A stretch of 64,000 nucleotides of DNA, from positions 34,902 to 98,901 of the forward strand of contig DASVCW010000026.1 in assembly GCA_036381435.1 (NCBI GenBank). Direction: 5' to 3'. The notes beneath the pieces were generated by a model. It searched no databases, was not told the DNA's origin, and saw only the letters and a list, made by a program, of their open reading frames with translations. Positions 40,993 through 48,970 of this stretch are shown piece after piece (position 1 is the stretch's first letter; the number at the start of each line of letters is the position of its first letter). This stretch comes from Fodinibius sp036381435. GTDB lineage: Bacteria; Bacteroidota; Rhodothermia; Balneolales; Balneolaceae. The position numbers and the translations under genes were made by a program.

Positions 40993-43900
40993 TCACTTCT
41001 CAATCAGCACCCAGCTGTCTTTTTCGATCATGCGCTTGGCTTTTTTCCATTTGATGTCGATCACTTCGCCGGTGCTCATGTTTTGAATTTTGACATGATC
41101 ATTGCGGCCCGGCTCTTCTTCAACCGTAACCGGCTGAGGTTTTTGATCGCTGCGTTGTTGTTGCCCCGATCCGTCGGGGCCGTTTTGTTGCTGTGCGCCG
41201 GCTTTGAAGCCCATATTGGTGGCATCAGAATGCTGGGTTTTTGCGCGATTCATGTCTACTTTGGCACGTTCTTCGGGAGCCTGTTTTAGTCGCGCCTGAT
41301 CGGCCTGCATTTCAGGAATAGCTTTCCAGATCAGCGAAATGGCTTCGCGGTTGATTTCATCAAGCAGCTGCTTGAACATTTCGAAAGCTTCGCGTTTGTA
41401 CTCCAGAAGGGGGTCTTTTTGCCCGTAAGCCCGCAGCCCGATACCTTCTTTCACCGAATCAAGTTCGCGTAAGTGATCCATCCATTTATCATCAATAATG
41501 GAAAGAACGGCGCTTCGTTCAAGTGCCCGCGCTACTTCGTGGCCTTCATTTTCAATGGCGTTTTCTACATCAACGATCACGCGCATGCGACGGATGCCGT
41601 CAGTAAAAATAACCTGGATTTTGGATGGTTTATTTTCGGCATCAGAATTTTGAATGTTTTTAACCACTTGATGAAGCGGCTCGGAAATCAACTTTTCTTT
41701 TTGACGATACACTTCATAAGCACGCTTGATAATGTGCTCAATGAGCATATCTTCACCCATATCAGCCATCTGGTCAATGTCCAGGTCAATATCGACGGCT
41801 AAAAATCGAAGGATGGTATCGCGCAACTCTTCTAATTCACCCTGTGGAAAGTGCGTTTCAACAACGCTTTCTACCAGGTCTTCGAGCATATCATAAATAT
41901 CGCTGCGAAGCTCATCACCCGAAAGAGCGTGCTTTCGGCGGGCATAAATCACTTCACGCTGGTTATTGAGTACATCATCATACTCCAGCTGCTTTTTACG
42001 AATGCTGAAATTGTTTTGTTCTACTTTCGACTGTGCCCGTCCCAGTGATTTGGTAATCCAAGAATGGGTGATGACTTCGCCCTCTTCGAAGTTGAGACGG
42101 TCCATTACATTAGCTACGCGGTCAGAGCCGAAAAGCTGCATCAAATCGTCTTCGAGCGAAACATAAAATTCAGATGCTCCGGGATCGCCCTGACGACCGG
42201 AACGTCCGCGAAGCTGCAAGTCAATCCGGCGGGATTCATGACGTTCCGTTCCTAAAATAGCCAGACCGCCTTTTTCTTTAACACCTGGCGCCAGCTTGAT
42301 ATCGGTTCCGCGTCCTGCCATGTTGGTGGCAACTGTAACGGCGCCCGGCTGACCGGCAGCGGCTACAATCTCACTTTCACGAGCATGTTGTTTGGCATTC
42401 AATACATTGTGCGGAATATCCTGCCGCTTCAACATTCGGCTGATCGTTTCCGAAACATCCACGCTGGTGGTACCGACCAAAACCGGCTGGCCGCTTTCAT
42501 GATAATTACGAATTTTATCAATCGCGGCATTATACTTTTCACGTTTCGTGCGGAAAACTAAATCTTCATTATCCTCGCGTATTACCGGTTCATTGGTGGG
42601 GATAATAACCACATCCAAATCATAAATTTCCTTAAATTCGCCTTCTTCAGTCGCGGCCGTTCCGGTCATTCCAGAAAGTTTATTATACATCCGGAAGTAA
42701 TTTTGCAGAGTGATGGTCGCGTAAGTTTGCGTAGCCGCTTCAACCTTCACCTTTTCTTTGGCCTCGATAGCTTGGTGAAGTCCGTCGGAATAGCGACGCC
42801 CCGAAAGTACACGTCCGGTATGCTCATCAACAATCTGCACCTTGCCGTCCTGCACGATGTATTCTTCTTCACGCTCGAACAGGGTATAGGCTTTCAGCAG
42901 CTGGTTGATGGTGTGAATACGATCACTTCGTTCGGCAAACAGGCGGTGCAACTCGCTGAACCGTTTTTCACGCTCCTGGGCAATTTCCTGTTTGGCTTCC
43001 TTAATTTTCTTCTCTTTATACTCGTCGCTGAATTCATCATTTTCTTTAACTGCAGCGATTTTTTCTTCCCGCAGTTCATCAATTTTCTCGTCGATAACGG
43101 TAGTTTCCGTACCCAGATCGGGAATGATGAAAAACTCTTCATCCTCATCGGCACGGGTGATGAATTCGCGTCCCTTTTCGGTCATTTCCAGGCTATTCAT
43201 CTTCATATCCACCGAGTAATAGAGATATTCATCGGCTTCGGGAAGGCGGCGGGCGTTATCCTGCAAATAAAAAGCTTCGGTTTTTTGAACCAGCTTTTGA
43301 TTTTGCGGAATCTGCATCATCTTACGGAACTGCTTGTTTTTGGGGAATCCACGCTGGGCGCGAAACAGGGCAAGTCCCGCTTTCTCTTCATTTCCCTTTT
43401 TCATCTCTGCCTGGCCTTCCTTCACCAGTGCCGCTACCAGTTTTTTCTGCGCATTAACCAGCGATTCAATCCGTGGTTTAAGCTCTTCATATTTTTGAGA
43501 CTGGGTATCTTCAGGTACGGGGCCTGAGATGATGAGCGGCGTACGGGCTTCATCAACAAGAATGGAATCAATCTCATCAACGATAGCGAAGTTGTGGTCG
43601 CGCTGTACCAGTTGTTCGGCGCCGATTACCATGTTATCGCGCAGGTAATCAAAACCAAATTCATTGTTGGTTCCGTAAGTAACGTCCGCCCGGTAAGCTT
43701 TTCGTCGCTGCTCGGTGTTGGGATCGTAAAGGTCTACACAATCTACTTCAAGGCCGTGAAAATTGAAGAGTGGTTCGTTCCATTCAGCATCACGAGTAGC
43801 CAGGTAATTGTTTACGGTGATGACGTGAACACCGCGTCCGCTAAGGGCATTCAGGTAAGCGGGCATGAGCGCAGCAAGAGTTTTTCCTTCACCCGTTTTC

Positions 43901-44388
43901 ATCTCCGCGATTTTACCCTGGTGCATGGCGATGGCTCCGGCAAGCTGCACATCATAGGGAATCATATTCCACTCGGTCACGCTGCCGCCCACTTTCCACT
44001 TTTTGCCTACAAAACGACGGCAGGTTTCTTTCATTACCGCATAGGCTTCGGGCAGAATTTCGTCTAAAATATCTTCGATCGTATCGGTCTGCTCTTGCCG
44101 GAGGTCATCCAGTTCTTCAGCCAGCTCACGACGACGGTCAACCGAAAGCTCATCGTTACTGTTCAAAACTTCTTTTATTGATGTAATTTTATCATCAATT
44201 TTGGTAACGGCATCGTTAATTTTTTGGCGGAAAGAGACAGTCTTTTGTTTGAGCTCTTCATCCGAAAGCGATTCCATTTTTTCATAATGGCTATTAATTT
44301 CATCGACAATAGGCCATATAATTTTTAAATCGCGTTCACTTTTGGTGCCAAAGATGCCGGTTAAGATGTTGCTTACTTTGTCGAGCAT
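40993..44388 (-). CDS. secA: Preprotein translocase ATPase SecA
   Basis: Motor of the Sec export pathway at the inner membrane. The 1131 residues are long compared with E. coli SecA (901), as is usual in Bacteroidota. Walker A is GEMKTGEGKTLAAL and the DEAD-type Walker B lies in FAIVDEIDSILVDEARTPL. A charged insertion (about residues 300-480, e.g. EKKIKEAKQEIAQEREK) lies in the preprotein cross-linking region. GTTSVDVSE, TVATNMAGRGTDI and RGRSGRQGDPG mark NBD2. The C-terminal zinc motif CxCxSG is absent; the tail ends DSWVLIEK after a Gln-rich linker. Monocistronic and divergent from rpmH. Confidence 0.97.
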   Translation of the reverse strand: MLDKVSNILTGIFGTKSERDLKIIWPIVDEINSHYEKMESLSDEELKQKTVSFRQKINDAVTKIDDKITSIKEVLNSNDELSVDRRRELAEELDDLRQEQTDTIEDILDEILPEAYAVMKETCRRFVGKKWKVGGSVTEWNMIPYDVQLAGAIAMHQGKIAEMKTGEGKTLAALMPAYLNALSGRGVHVITVNNYLATRDAEWNEPLFNFHGLEVDCVDLYDPNTEQRRKAYRADVTYGTNNEFGFDYLRDNMVIGAEQLVQRDHNFAIVDEIDSILVDEARTPLIISGPVPEDTQSQKYEELKPRIESLVNAQKKLVAALVKEGQAEMKKGNEEKAGLALFRAQRGFPKNKQFRKMMQIPQNQKLVQKTEAFYLQDNARRLPEADEYLYYSVDMKMNSLEMTEKGREFITRADEDEEFFIIPDLGTETTVIDEKIDELREEKIAAVKENDEFSDEYKEKKIKEAKQEIAQEREKRFSELHRLFAERSDRIHTINQLLKAYTLFEREEEYIVQDGKVQIVDEHTGRVLSGRRYSDGLHQAIEAKEKVKVEAATQTYATITLQNYFRMYNKLSGMTGTAATEEGEFKEIYDLDVVIIPTNEPVIREDNEDLVFRTKREKYNAAIDKIRNYHESGQPVLVGTTSVDVSETISRMLKRQDIPHNVLNAKQHARESEIVAAAGQPGAVTVATNMAGRGTDIKLAPGVKEKGGLAILGTERHESRRIDLQLRGRSGRQGDPGASEFYVSLEDDLMQLFGSDRVANVMDRLNFEEGEVITHSWITKSLGRAQSKVEQNNFSIRKKQLEYDDVLNNQREVIYARRKHALSGDELRSDIYDMLEDLVESVVETHFPQGELEELRDTILRFLAVDIDLDIDQMADMGEDMLIEHIIKRAYEVYRQKEKLISEPLHQVVKNIQNSDAENKPSKIQVIFTDGIRRMRVIVDVENAIENEGHEVARALERSAVLSIIDDKWMDHLRELDSVKEGIGLRAYGQKDPLLEYKREAFEMFKQLLDEINREAISLIWKAIPEMQADQARLKQAPEERAKVDMNRAKTQHSDATNMGFKAGAQQQNGPDGSGQQQRSDQKPQPVTVEEEPGRNDHVKIQNMSTGEVIDIKWKKAKRMIEKDSWVLIEK

Positions 44389-44602
44389 AAAGAATTTGTT
44401 GCCTCGTATAATTTTTATGAATGATGAAAGTTACACTTTAGATGGTGTCTGTTCAAATTAATTAAAATGTTTAGCCAATTTTTGTTGATTTTGACCATCT
44501 TTTGTAACAAATATAACCCATAAATTGTGGTTCTTATTGTCTAAATTTATTTTTACCTTGTGGGTCTATTTAAGAATTGAAGTTTCCAAAATTTAATTAG
44601 TG

Positions 44603-44758
44603 ATGAAAAGAACGTATCAACCAAGCAAACGCAAGCGCAAAAACAAGCACGGTTTCCGAAAGCGTAACAGCAGTAAAAACGGTAAAAAGGTTATAAAAAG
44701 TCGTCGCGCTAAAGGCCGACATAGTTTAACTGTCAGTGACAAAAAAGGACCGAAGTAG
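44603..44758 (+). CDS. rpmH: 50S ribosomal protein L34
   Basis: 51 residues, MKRTYQPSKRKRKNKHGF followed by a basic stretch, the L34 signature. The tail LTVSDKKGPK is a little longer than the usual 45-47 residues because the rnpA start region overlaps it. First gene of rpmH-rnpA-yidD-yidC. A TACCTTG element (44554-44560) about 40 bp upstream may be the -7 box, with low certainty. The usual upstream neighbour dnaA is absent; secA is divergent instead. Confidence 0.95.
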   Translation: MKRTYQPSKRKRKNKHGFRKRNSSKNGKKVIKSRRAKGRHSLTVSDKKGPK

Positions 44759-45152
44759 CCATATTTCAAAGAATGATTTTAGCCTGCCCAGGGCAAAAAT
44801 TCTGCGGGGGCGAAAAAACTTCGATCGCCTTTTTGAAAATGATGCTCAGTTCTGTCGTAGTAAGAACATCAATTTACGTTTTAAAATTGTTGATGATTCT
44901 TCTTTTGGCTGCCAGATGGCATTTATCGTGAAAAAGAAACTGGGTAAAGCTAATAAACGCAACAGAACAAAGCGGCTTCTCAAAGAAGCTTACAGGCTTC
45001 ATCAACACCTGCTTTCCGCGCCCCTGAGAAAAGCTAATATTACCTTTCACGGTGCATTCATGGCCAAAACTGTTGATCTCGCATTTGCCGATGCAGAGCA
45101 AGATGTAATAAACTTGCTTGAACAAATTCGTGAACAGCTTCCCGCCGTATGA
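44736..45152 (+). CDS. rnpA: Ribonuclease P protein component
   Basis: A 138-residue basic protein that assists the catalytic RNA in 5' maturation of tRNAs. The RNR motif is in KANKRNRTKRLLKEAYR, and FIVKKKLGKA precedes it. The GTG at 44736 starts inside rpmH (23-bp overlap), giving a ~20-residue N-terminal extension before the conserved LPRAKILRGRKNFDRLF. An internal start closer to that point is possible, though no ATG exists there. Ends in an ATGA overlap with yidD. Confidence 0.93.
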   Translation: MTKKDRSSHISKNDFSLPRAKILRGRKNFDRLFENDAQFCRSKNINLRFKIVDDSSFGCQMAFIVKKKLGKANKRNRTKRLLKEAYRLHQHLLSAPLRKANITFHGAFMAKTVDLAFADAEQDVINLLEQIREQLPAV

Positions 45153-45385
45153 AATATCTTTTTATAGGACTTGTACGATTTTACCAACTGGTTATTTCTC
45201 CCTGGATGCCCGACAGCTGCCGCTATCACCCCACATGCAGCCAATACAGTGTCGAGGCATTACAAAAGCATGGAGCTTTAAAAGGAATTTGGCTTACCGC
45301 AAAACGCATAATTCGATGCCATCCGTGGAGTGACGGCGGCTACGACCCCGTGCCTGAACCCCATTCAAAATCAAAACAAATTTAA
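45149..45385 (+). CDS. yidD: Membrane protein insertion efficiency factor YidD
   Basis: 78 residues, MKYLFIGLVRFYQLVISPWM followed by SCRYHPTCSQYSVEALQKHG and RIIRCHPWSDGGYDPVP, the invariant YidD motifs. Inner-membrane-associated amphipathic protein acting with YidC. Overlaps rnpA by 4 bp (ATGA) and precedes yidC by 13 bp. Confidence 0.96.
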   Translation: MKYLFIGLVRFYQLVISPWMPDSCRYHPTCSQYSVEALQKHGALKGIWLTAKRIIRCHPWSDGGYDPVPEPHSKSKQI

Positions 45386-45398
45386 TTGAGGATTTCTC

Positions 45399-47192
45399 TT
45401 GGATCGTAATACCGTAACCGGATTAGTATTAATTTTATTTGTGATGTTAGCATGGGCCTGGTTTTCCATGCCAACAGAACAGGAACTTAAACAGCGCCGG
45501 GCCGAACAAGCCCGACAGGATAGTTTAATTGCGGCTCAAGCCGAAAGGCAAGCCCGTGATACCTTGCAGGCTCCCGTTGATGGTATGGGAGAAGAGCCTT
45601 CTGAAGGACAAACCTTACAGGAGGATGATGATCAGGAACAGCCTCCGACGATGGGCATGTTCTCATCAGCCAGCGTTTCTGATACTTCTGAAGTTGTTGT
45701 AGAAACTCCTCTTTACCGGGCAGTATTTACTAATCTCGGTGCCGGTCCCTCGCAAATCATCCTCCAGGAGTACGAAACCTGGGACCATAAGCCTATCCGG
45801 ATGATTGAAGACACACTTCAATCGGCCTATAGCTTAGGCTTTTTGACTACTCAGAATTTCAATGTTGAAACTGATGAACTGGTTTTTGAGCAAATCACCC
45901 CGGCAGATTCTCTTTATCTTGAAGAAGGAGAAACGGGAGTGCTTAAATATGCACTCAATATCAGTGATTCCAGACGTCTTGTTTATACCTATACTTTTAA
46001 CGCCGGTACCTATGAAATTGGTTTAGACGTTCAATTTGAAGGGCTTGAACAAGCTATTGCCGGTGGTGCGGTTGATTTCGGCTGGGAACCGGAACTTAAC
46101 GCTACAGAAAAAACCGAAGCCGCAGAAGCTACCTATTCATCAGCCTATGTTTATACTGGTGGAGAAATGCTGCAGCTTGCCCTGAGTGAGCCGGGCCGGG
46201 AAGAAGAAACCTATAACGGAACGATTGATTGGGTTTCTACACGTACCAAGTTTTTTGCCCAGATTATTAAAACAGAAAACCCTACGCACAGAGCTATTCT
46301 TATTGGCGAACAAACAGGGGCAGCCGAAGAATCTTCTACCGATCACCATTATCAATCTTATATAACTACTGAAATATCTCCGCAGGGCACTCTTTCTTTT
46401 CGCATGTATTTGGGGCCTTTGCTGTACAATGAGCTCAAGGATTTTCACGATAATGCCTACAATATGGTTGATGTAGGTTATTCCTGGCTGCGCTGGATGT
46501 CAGCCCCGCTCGTAAAATACATCATCATTCCTTACTTCGGTTTTATAGAAAACTTTATGAGCATAGGGCTGGGTATTATCCTGTTTGCTATTCTCGTGAA
46601 ATTGGTGCTGTATCCTTTAACCAAGAAAAGTTACCGCAGTATGGCGGCGATGAAAGAGTTGCAGCCCAAAATGCAGGAGATCAAGGAGAAGTATGAAGAC
46701 GATCCCCAGCAGCAGCAAAAAGCTACCATGAAACTCTATAAAGAAGCCGGGGTGAATCCTTTAGGCGGATGTTTGCCCAACTTGCTGCAGTTACCCATTT
46801 TGATTACGCTTTGGCGTTTCTTTCAGAATTCAATTCTGATTCGTCAGCAGGAATTTTTATGGGCAAATGATCTTTCCGCACCGGATTACATTCTCAGTCT
46901 TCCGTTCAGCATTCCCTTTTTGGGTGATCAAATTGCCGGATTCGTATTACTGATGACCGTAGCTATGTTTTTCCAGAGCAAGTTAACGGGCGGCATGGGA
47001 CCCGAGGGTGGCGGAGCCGGCCCTAATATGGAAGGGCTGAAGTATATTTTCCCCTTCATGATGCTCTTTATTTTTAATAATTTCGCGGCCGGACTCAGTC
47101 TTTATTACCTGATTTACAACGTCGTTTCCATCGGCCAGCAAATGCTTATTTACCGCCAGATGGACAATGAGAAAGAATTGGCCAAGGCCTAA
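45399..47192 (+). CDS. yidC: Membrane protein insertase YidC
   Basis: A 597-residue insertase, co- or post-translational with Sec. N-terminal helix (TGLVLILFVMLAWAWFSM), then an acidic Glu/Gln-rich linker and a large periplasmic beta-sandwich domain (about 95-345). The conserved five-helix core follows, with FIENFMSIGLGIILFAIL, KLVLYPLTKKSYRSMAAMK, the cytoplasmic hairpin MQEIKEKYEDDPQQQQK and NPLGGCLPNLLQLPILITL. The TTG start at 45399 is backed by GAGG 8 bp upstream. Last gene of the cluster, followed by a strong terminator. Confidence 0.96.
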   Translation: MDRNTVTGLVLILFVMLAWAWFSMPTEQELKQRRAEQARQDSLIAAQAERQARDTLQAPVDGMGEEPSEGQTLQEDDDQEQPPTMGMFSSASVSDTSEVVVETPLYRAVFTNLGAGPSQIILQEYETWDHKPIRMIEDTLQSAYSLGFLTTQNFNVETDELVFEQITPADSLYLEEGETGVLKYALNISDSRRLVYTYTFNAGTYEIGLDVQFEGLEQAIAGGAVDFGWEPELNATEKTEAAEATYSSAYVYTGGEMLQLALSEPGREEETYNGTIDWVSTRTKFFAQIIKTENPTHRAILIGEQTGAAEESSTDHHYQSYITTEISPQGTLSFRMYLGPLLYNELKDFHDNAYNMVDVGYSWLRWMSAPLVKYIIIPYFGFIENFMSIGLGIILFAILVKLVLYPLTKKSYRSMAAMKELQPKMQEIKEKYEDDPQQQQKATMKLYKEAGVNPLGGCLPNLLQLPILITLWRFFQNSILIRQQEFLWANDLSAPDYILSLPFSIPFLGDQIAGFVLLMTVAMFFQSKLTGGMGPEGGGAGPNMEGLKYIFPFMMLFIFNNFAAGLSLYYLIYNVVSIGQQMLIYRQMDNEKELAKA

Positions 47193-47219
47193 GAGTTCTT
47201 TCTTAGAAATTAAAGTAAA

Positions 47220-47250
47220 GACCTGCCATGTTTTCAAAACATGGCAGGTC
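47220..47250 (+). terminator. Terminator of yidC (palindrome family B)
   Basis: Perfect 15-bp arms GACCTGCCATGTTTT / AAAACATGGCAGGTC with one loop base, followed by TTTTTTATAT. Compared with 25-56, one arm base is changed together with its partner, conserving pairing. Confidence 0.88.
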
Positions 47251-47305
47251 TTTTTTATATCTTTTTTTACTGTGCGACCCTCTTTGAGCTTGAAAATAAA
47301 AATCT

Positions 47306-47413
47306 ATGTAGGCGGGTAGCTTGCCCGACAAGCTAAATGTAACTCCAAGCGCCTGCTTGGCAATAATATTCTTAAATCATTGCATTTTGACGGGCAGGAT
47401 GCCCGTCCTACAT
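47306..47413. repeat. REPIN-like inverted doublet of family A REP palindromes
   Basis: Left REP 47311-47329 (imperfect: GGCGGGTAGC TTGCCCGAC) flanked by ATGTAGG. Right REP 47389-47407 (GACGGGCA GGA TGCCCGTC) flanked by CCTACAT in the opposite orientation. The outer 7-mers ATGTAGG/CCTACAT are complementary, so the 108 bp can form one long hairpin. This is the classical REPIN layout. It lies between yidC and the nuclease-like gene. Confidence 0.75.
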
Positions 47414-47444
47414 TTTATCTGAATTGAAGCTATATTTAGCCTTC

Positions 47445-48362
47445 ATGAAAAGCATGGTAGAACATACCTATCCACAAGTGGTTTGGCGGGACGGCCAAAA
47501 GCTGCTTTGGAATCCCATTCATCGCAAAGCGCTTAAAAACCGTCCAGAAGAACGGGTGCGGCTGCGAATTATCGAATCGCTGGTAGCGGCGGGATGGTCA
47601 AAACATCGCATTTCAACTGAAGAATCGATAGGAAAGCCGGGTGATTCAGCGATGCGGACGGATATTATTTGCTATGATCAGCAGTTTGAACCACGGATTC
47701 TGATTGAATGTAAAGCGGAGCATATTCCAATTTCCAGCCGGACCGCCGAGCAAATAGCACGTTACAATCGGCAAGTAAGTGCCCCTCTTGTGATGATGTC
47801 TAACGGAGTGAAGGATTTTTGGTACGAAATAAGTGATGGGCAGATCAATGAATTAGAGAGTCCCCCGAAGTTGCTGGACAAAAACCCCAAAAAGCAAAAC
47901 TACCGGTTTGAGGATTGGCAAAAGCGCGGGTTTGCAGGAGCGAAAGCGGACCATGATTTAAGAAAATGGGTTGAAAAAAACTTGTCCCAAATTTGGTTCA
48001 ACTGCGAAAATAGTGAGATTCGTTTTTTAAACTTCATCCAAGGCCTCACCGATCTCAATCTCAACCATTACTATCGCTTAAAATCCTTTTCAAAAAAACG
48101 AAAAGTTGCGCTCACCACCGTAAATACGCCTTTCGGAGGAAGCCGTTTAGTGGCTATTTTTAATCAAAATCATCAAAATGAAGGTGTGCTTGAAGTAAAT
48201 CTCGACCTGCTTTTTGATGAGCAAAAGGGAAATTCATCTCTGTATTCTGAAACCGGCACATCAATCTTTGATTTGCGTTCTTTTTATAATTTAAAGCAGG
48301 TGGAGGGAACTCATTCTATTTTCGAAAATTTGATGGAAATATTTGAGGGTGCTCTTGATTGA
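47445..48362 (+). CDS. Orphan HsdR N-terminal (PD-(D/E)xK-like) domain protein
   Basis: About 305 residues with an HSDR_N/type I restriction R-subunit N-terminal fold at ~25-145: EERVRLRIIESLVAAGWS, RTDIICYDQQFEPRILIECKAE (D then E-x-K nuclease motif) and MMSNGVKDFWYEI. No helicase domain, and no hsdM or hsdS gene adjacent. Such short proteins are common in Bacteroidota and uncharacterised. The C-terminal half (about 190-305) is unassigned. I chose the ATG at 47445 (MKSMVEHTYPQVVW); a TTG at 47424 adds seven residues. It is flanked on both sides by dispersed repeats. Confidence 0.8.
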   Translation: MKSMVEHTYPQVVWRDGQKLLWNPIHRKALKNRPEERVRLRIIESLVAAGWSKHRISTEESIGKPGDSAMRTDIICYDQQFEPRILIECKAEHIPISSRTAEQIARYNRQVSAPLVMMSNGVKDFWYEISDGQINELESPPKLLDKNPKKQNYRFEDWQKRGFAGAKADHDLRKWVEKNLSQIWFNCENSEIRFLNFIQGLTDLNLNHYYRLKSFSKKRKVALTTVNTPFGGSRLVAIFNQNHQNEGVLEVNLDLLFDEQKGNSSLYSETGTSIFDLRSFYNLKQVEGTHSIFENLMEIFEGALD

Positions 48363-48970
48363 ACGTTAGTTCGAAAGAAATCTAAGTCCTTCCGTTGTCA
48401 TTTCGACCGAAGTCCTGATGTTTTTTATCGGATGAAGCGGAGAAATCTCTTCTGTCTTGGAACATGACTGCTAGCTATAATAGGACGCGAAGCTGGTTCA
48501 GTACGGATGAGATCCCTCGGTTATCGCTCTTTGATATGGGTATAAGGCATTTTTATCTTTGTTTAGAATCCCGAAGGGATTAAAAGTGAATAGCCCCGAA
48601 TGTGCCAAAGGCATAATTCGGGGTTAAAAGATAACATGACAGACAACTCCGCCAGCTGGCGGATTGAACATTACGTATGCTCCCTTATTAATTCAACCCC
48701 TTTGGGGTTGTGGAGGCATATTTTTTTAAATCACCGGATTTCATCCGGTGCTATTCATATTAAAGCCCATTCGGGCTTTTTTTGACGAATAGATTATATT
48801 TCCTTATCTCGAACTTACGCTACTCGCCTCAATCTACCACCAGAAAATGAAACTGATTTCATCAGAAATTTTTAGGTTCTGTTATTCGTTGTTTTTCATA
48901 ATTGGGTTAAATCCTGTATAATTAATTTTTTACAGCGAAAAAAACCGTTAAAAATCAATTACAGGTACTT
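48363..48970. repeat. 608-bp non-coding cluster of dispersed palindromes
   Basis: 48397-48449 is a GTCATTTCGACCGAAG ... AGCGGAGAAATCTC element whose inverted relative is at 62791-62842. A palindrome series follows: CCCCGAATGTGCC ... ATTCGGGG (about 48595-48624), CAACCCCTTTGGGGTTG (about 48696), CACCGGATTTCATCCGGTG (about 48732) and AAGCCCATTCGGGCTT with a T run (about 48768). They are separated by roughly 15-70 bp. No credible gene. Confidence 0.7.

Noticed and set aside
42703..43527. A 274-codon open frame on the plus strand inside secA
   Set aside because: Antisense shadow of secA; translation is Phe/Leu-rich without family features.
44389..44602. Replication origin upstream of rpmH
   Set aside because: No cluster of DnaA boxes and no dnaA gene; the gap is simply the secA/rpmH divergent promoter.
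48560..48790. CRISPR array suggested by serial palindromes
   Set aside because: The palindromes differ from each other and spacers are irregular; no cas genes.
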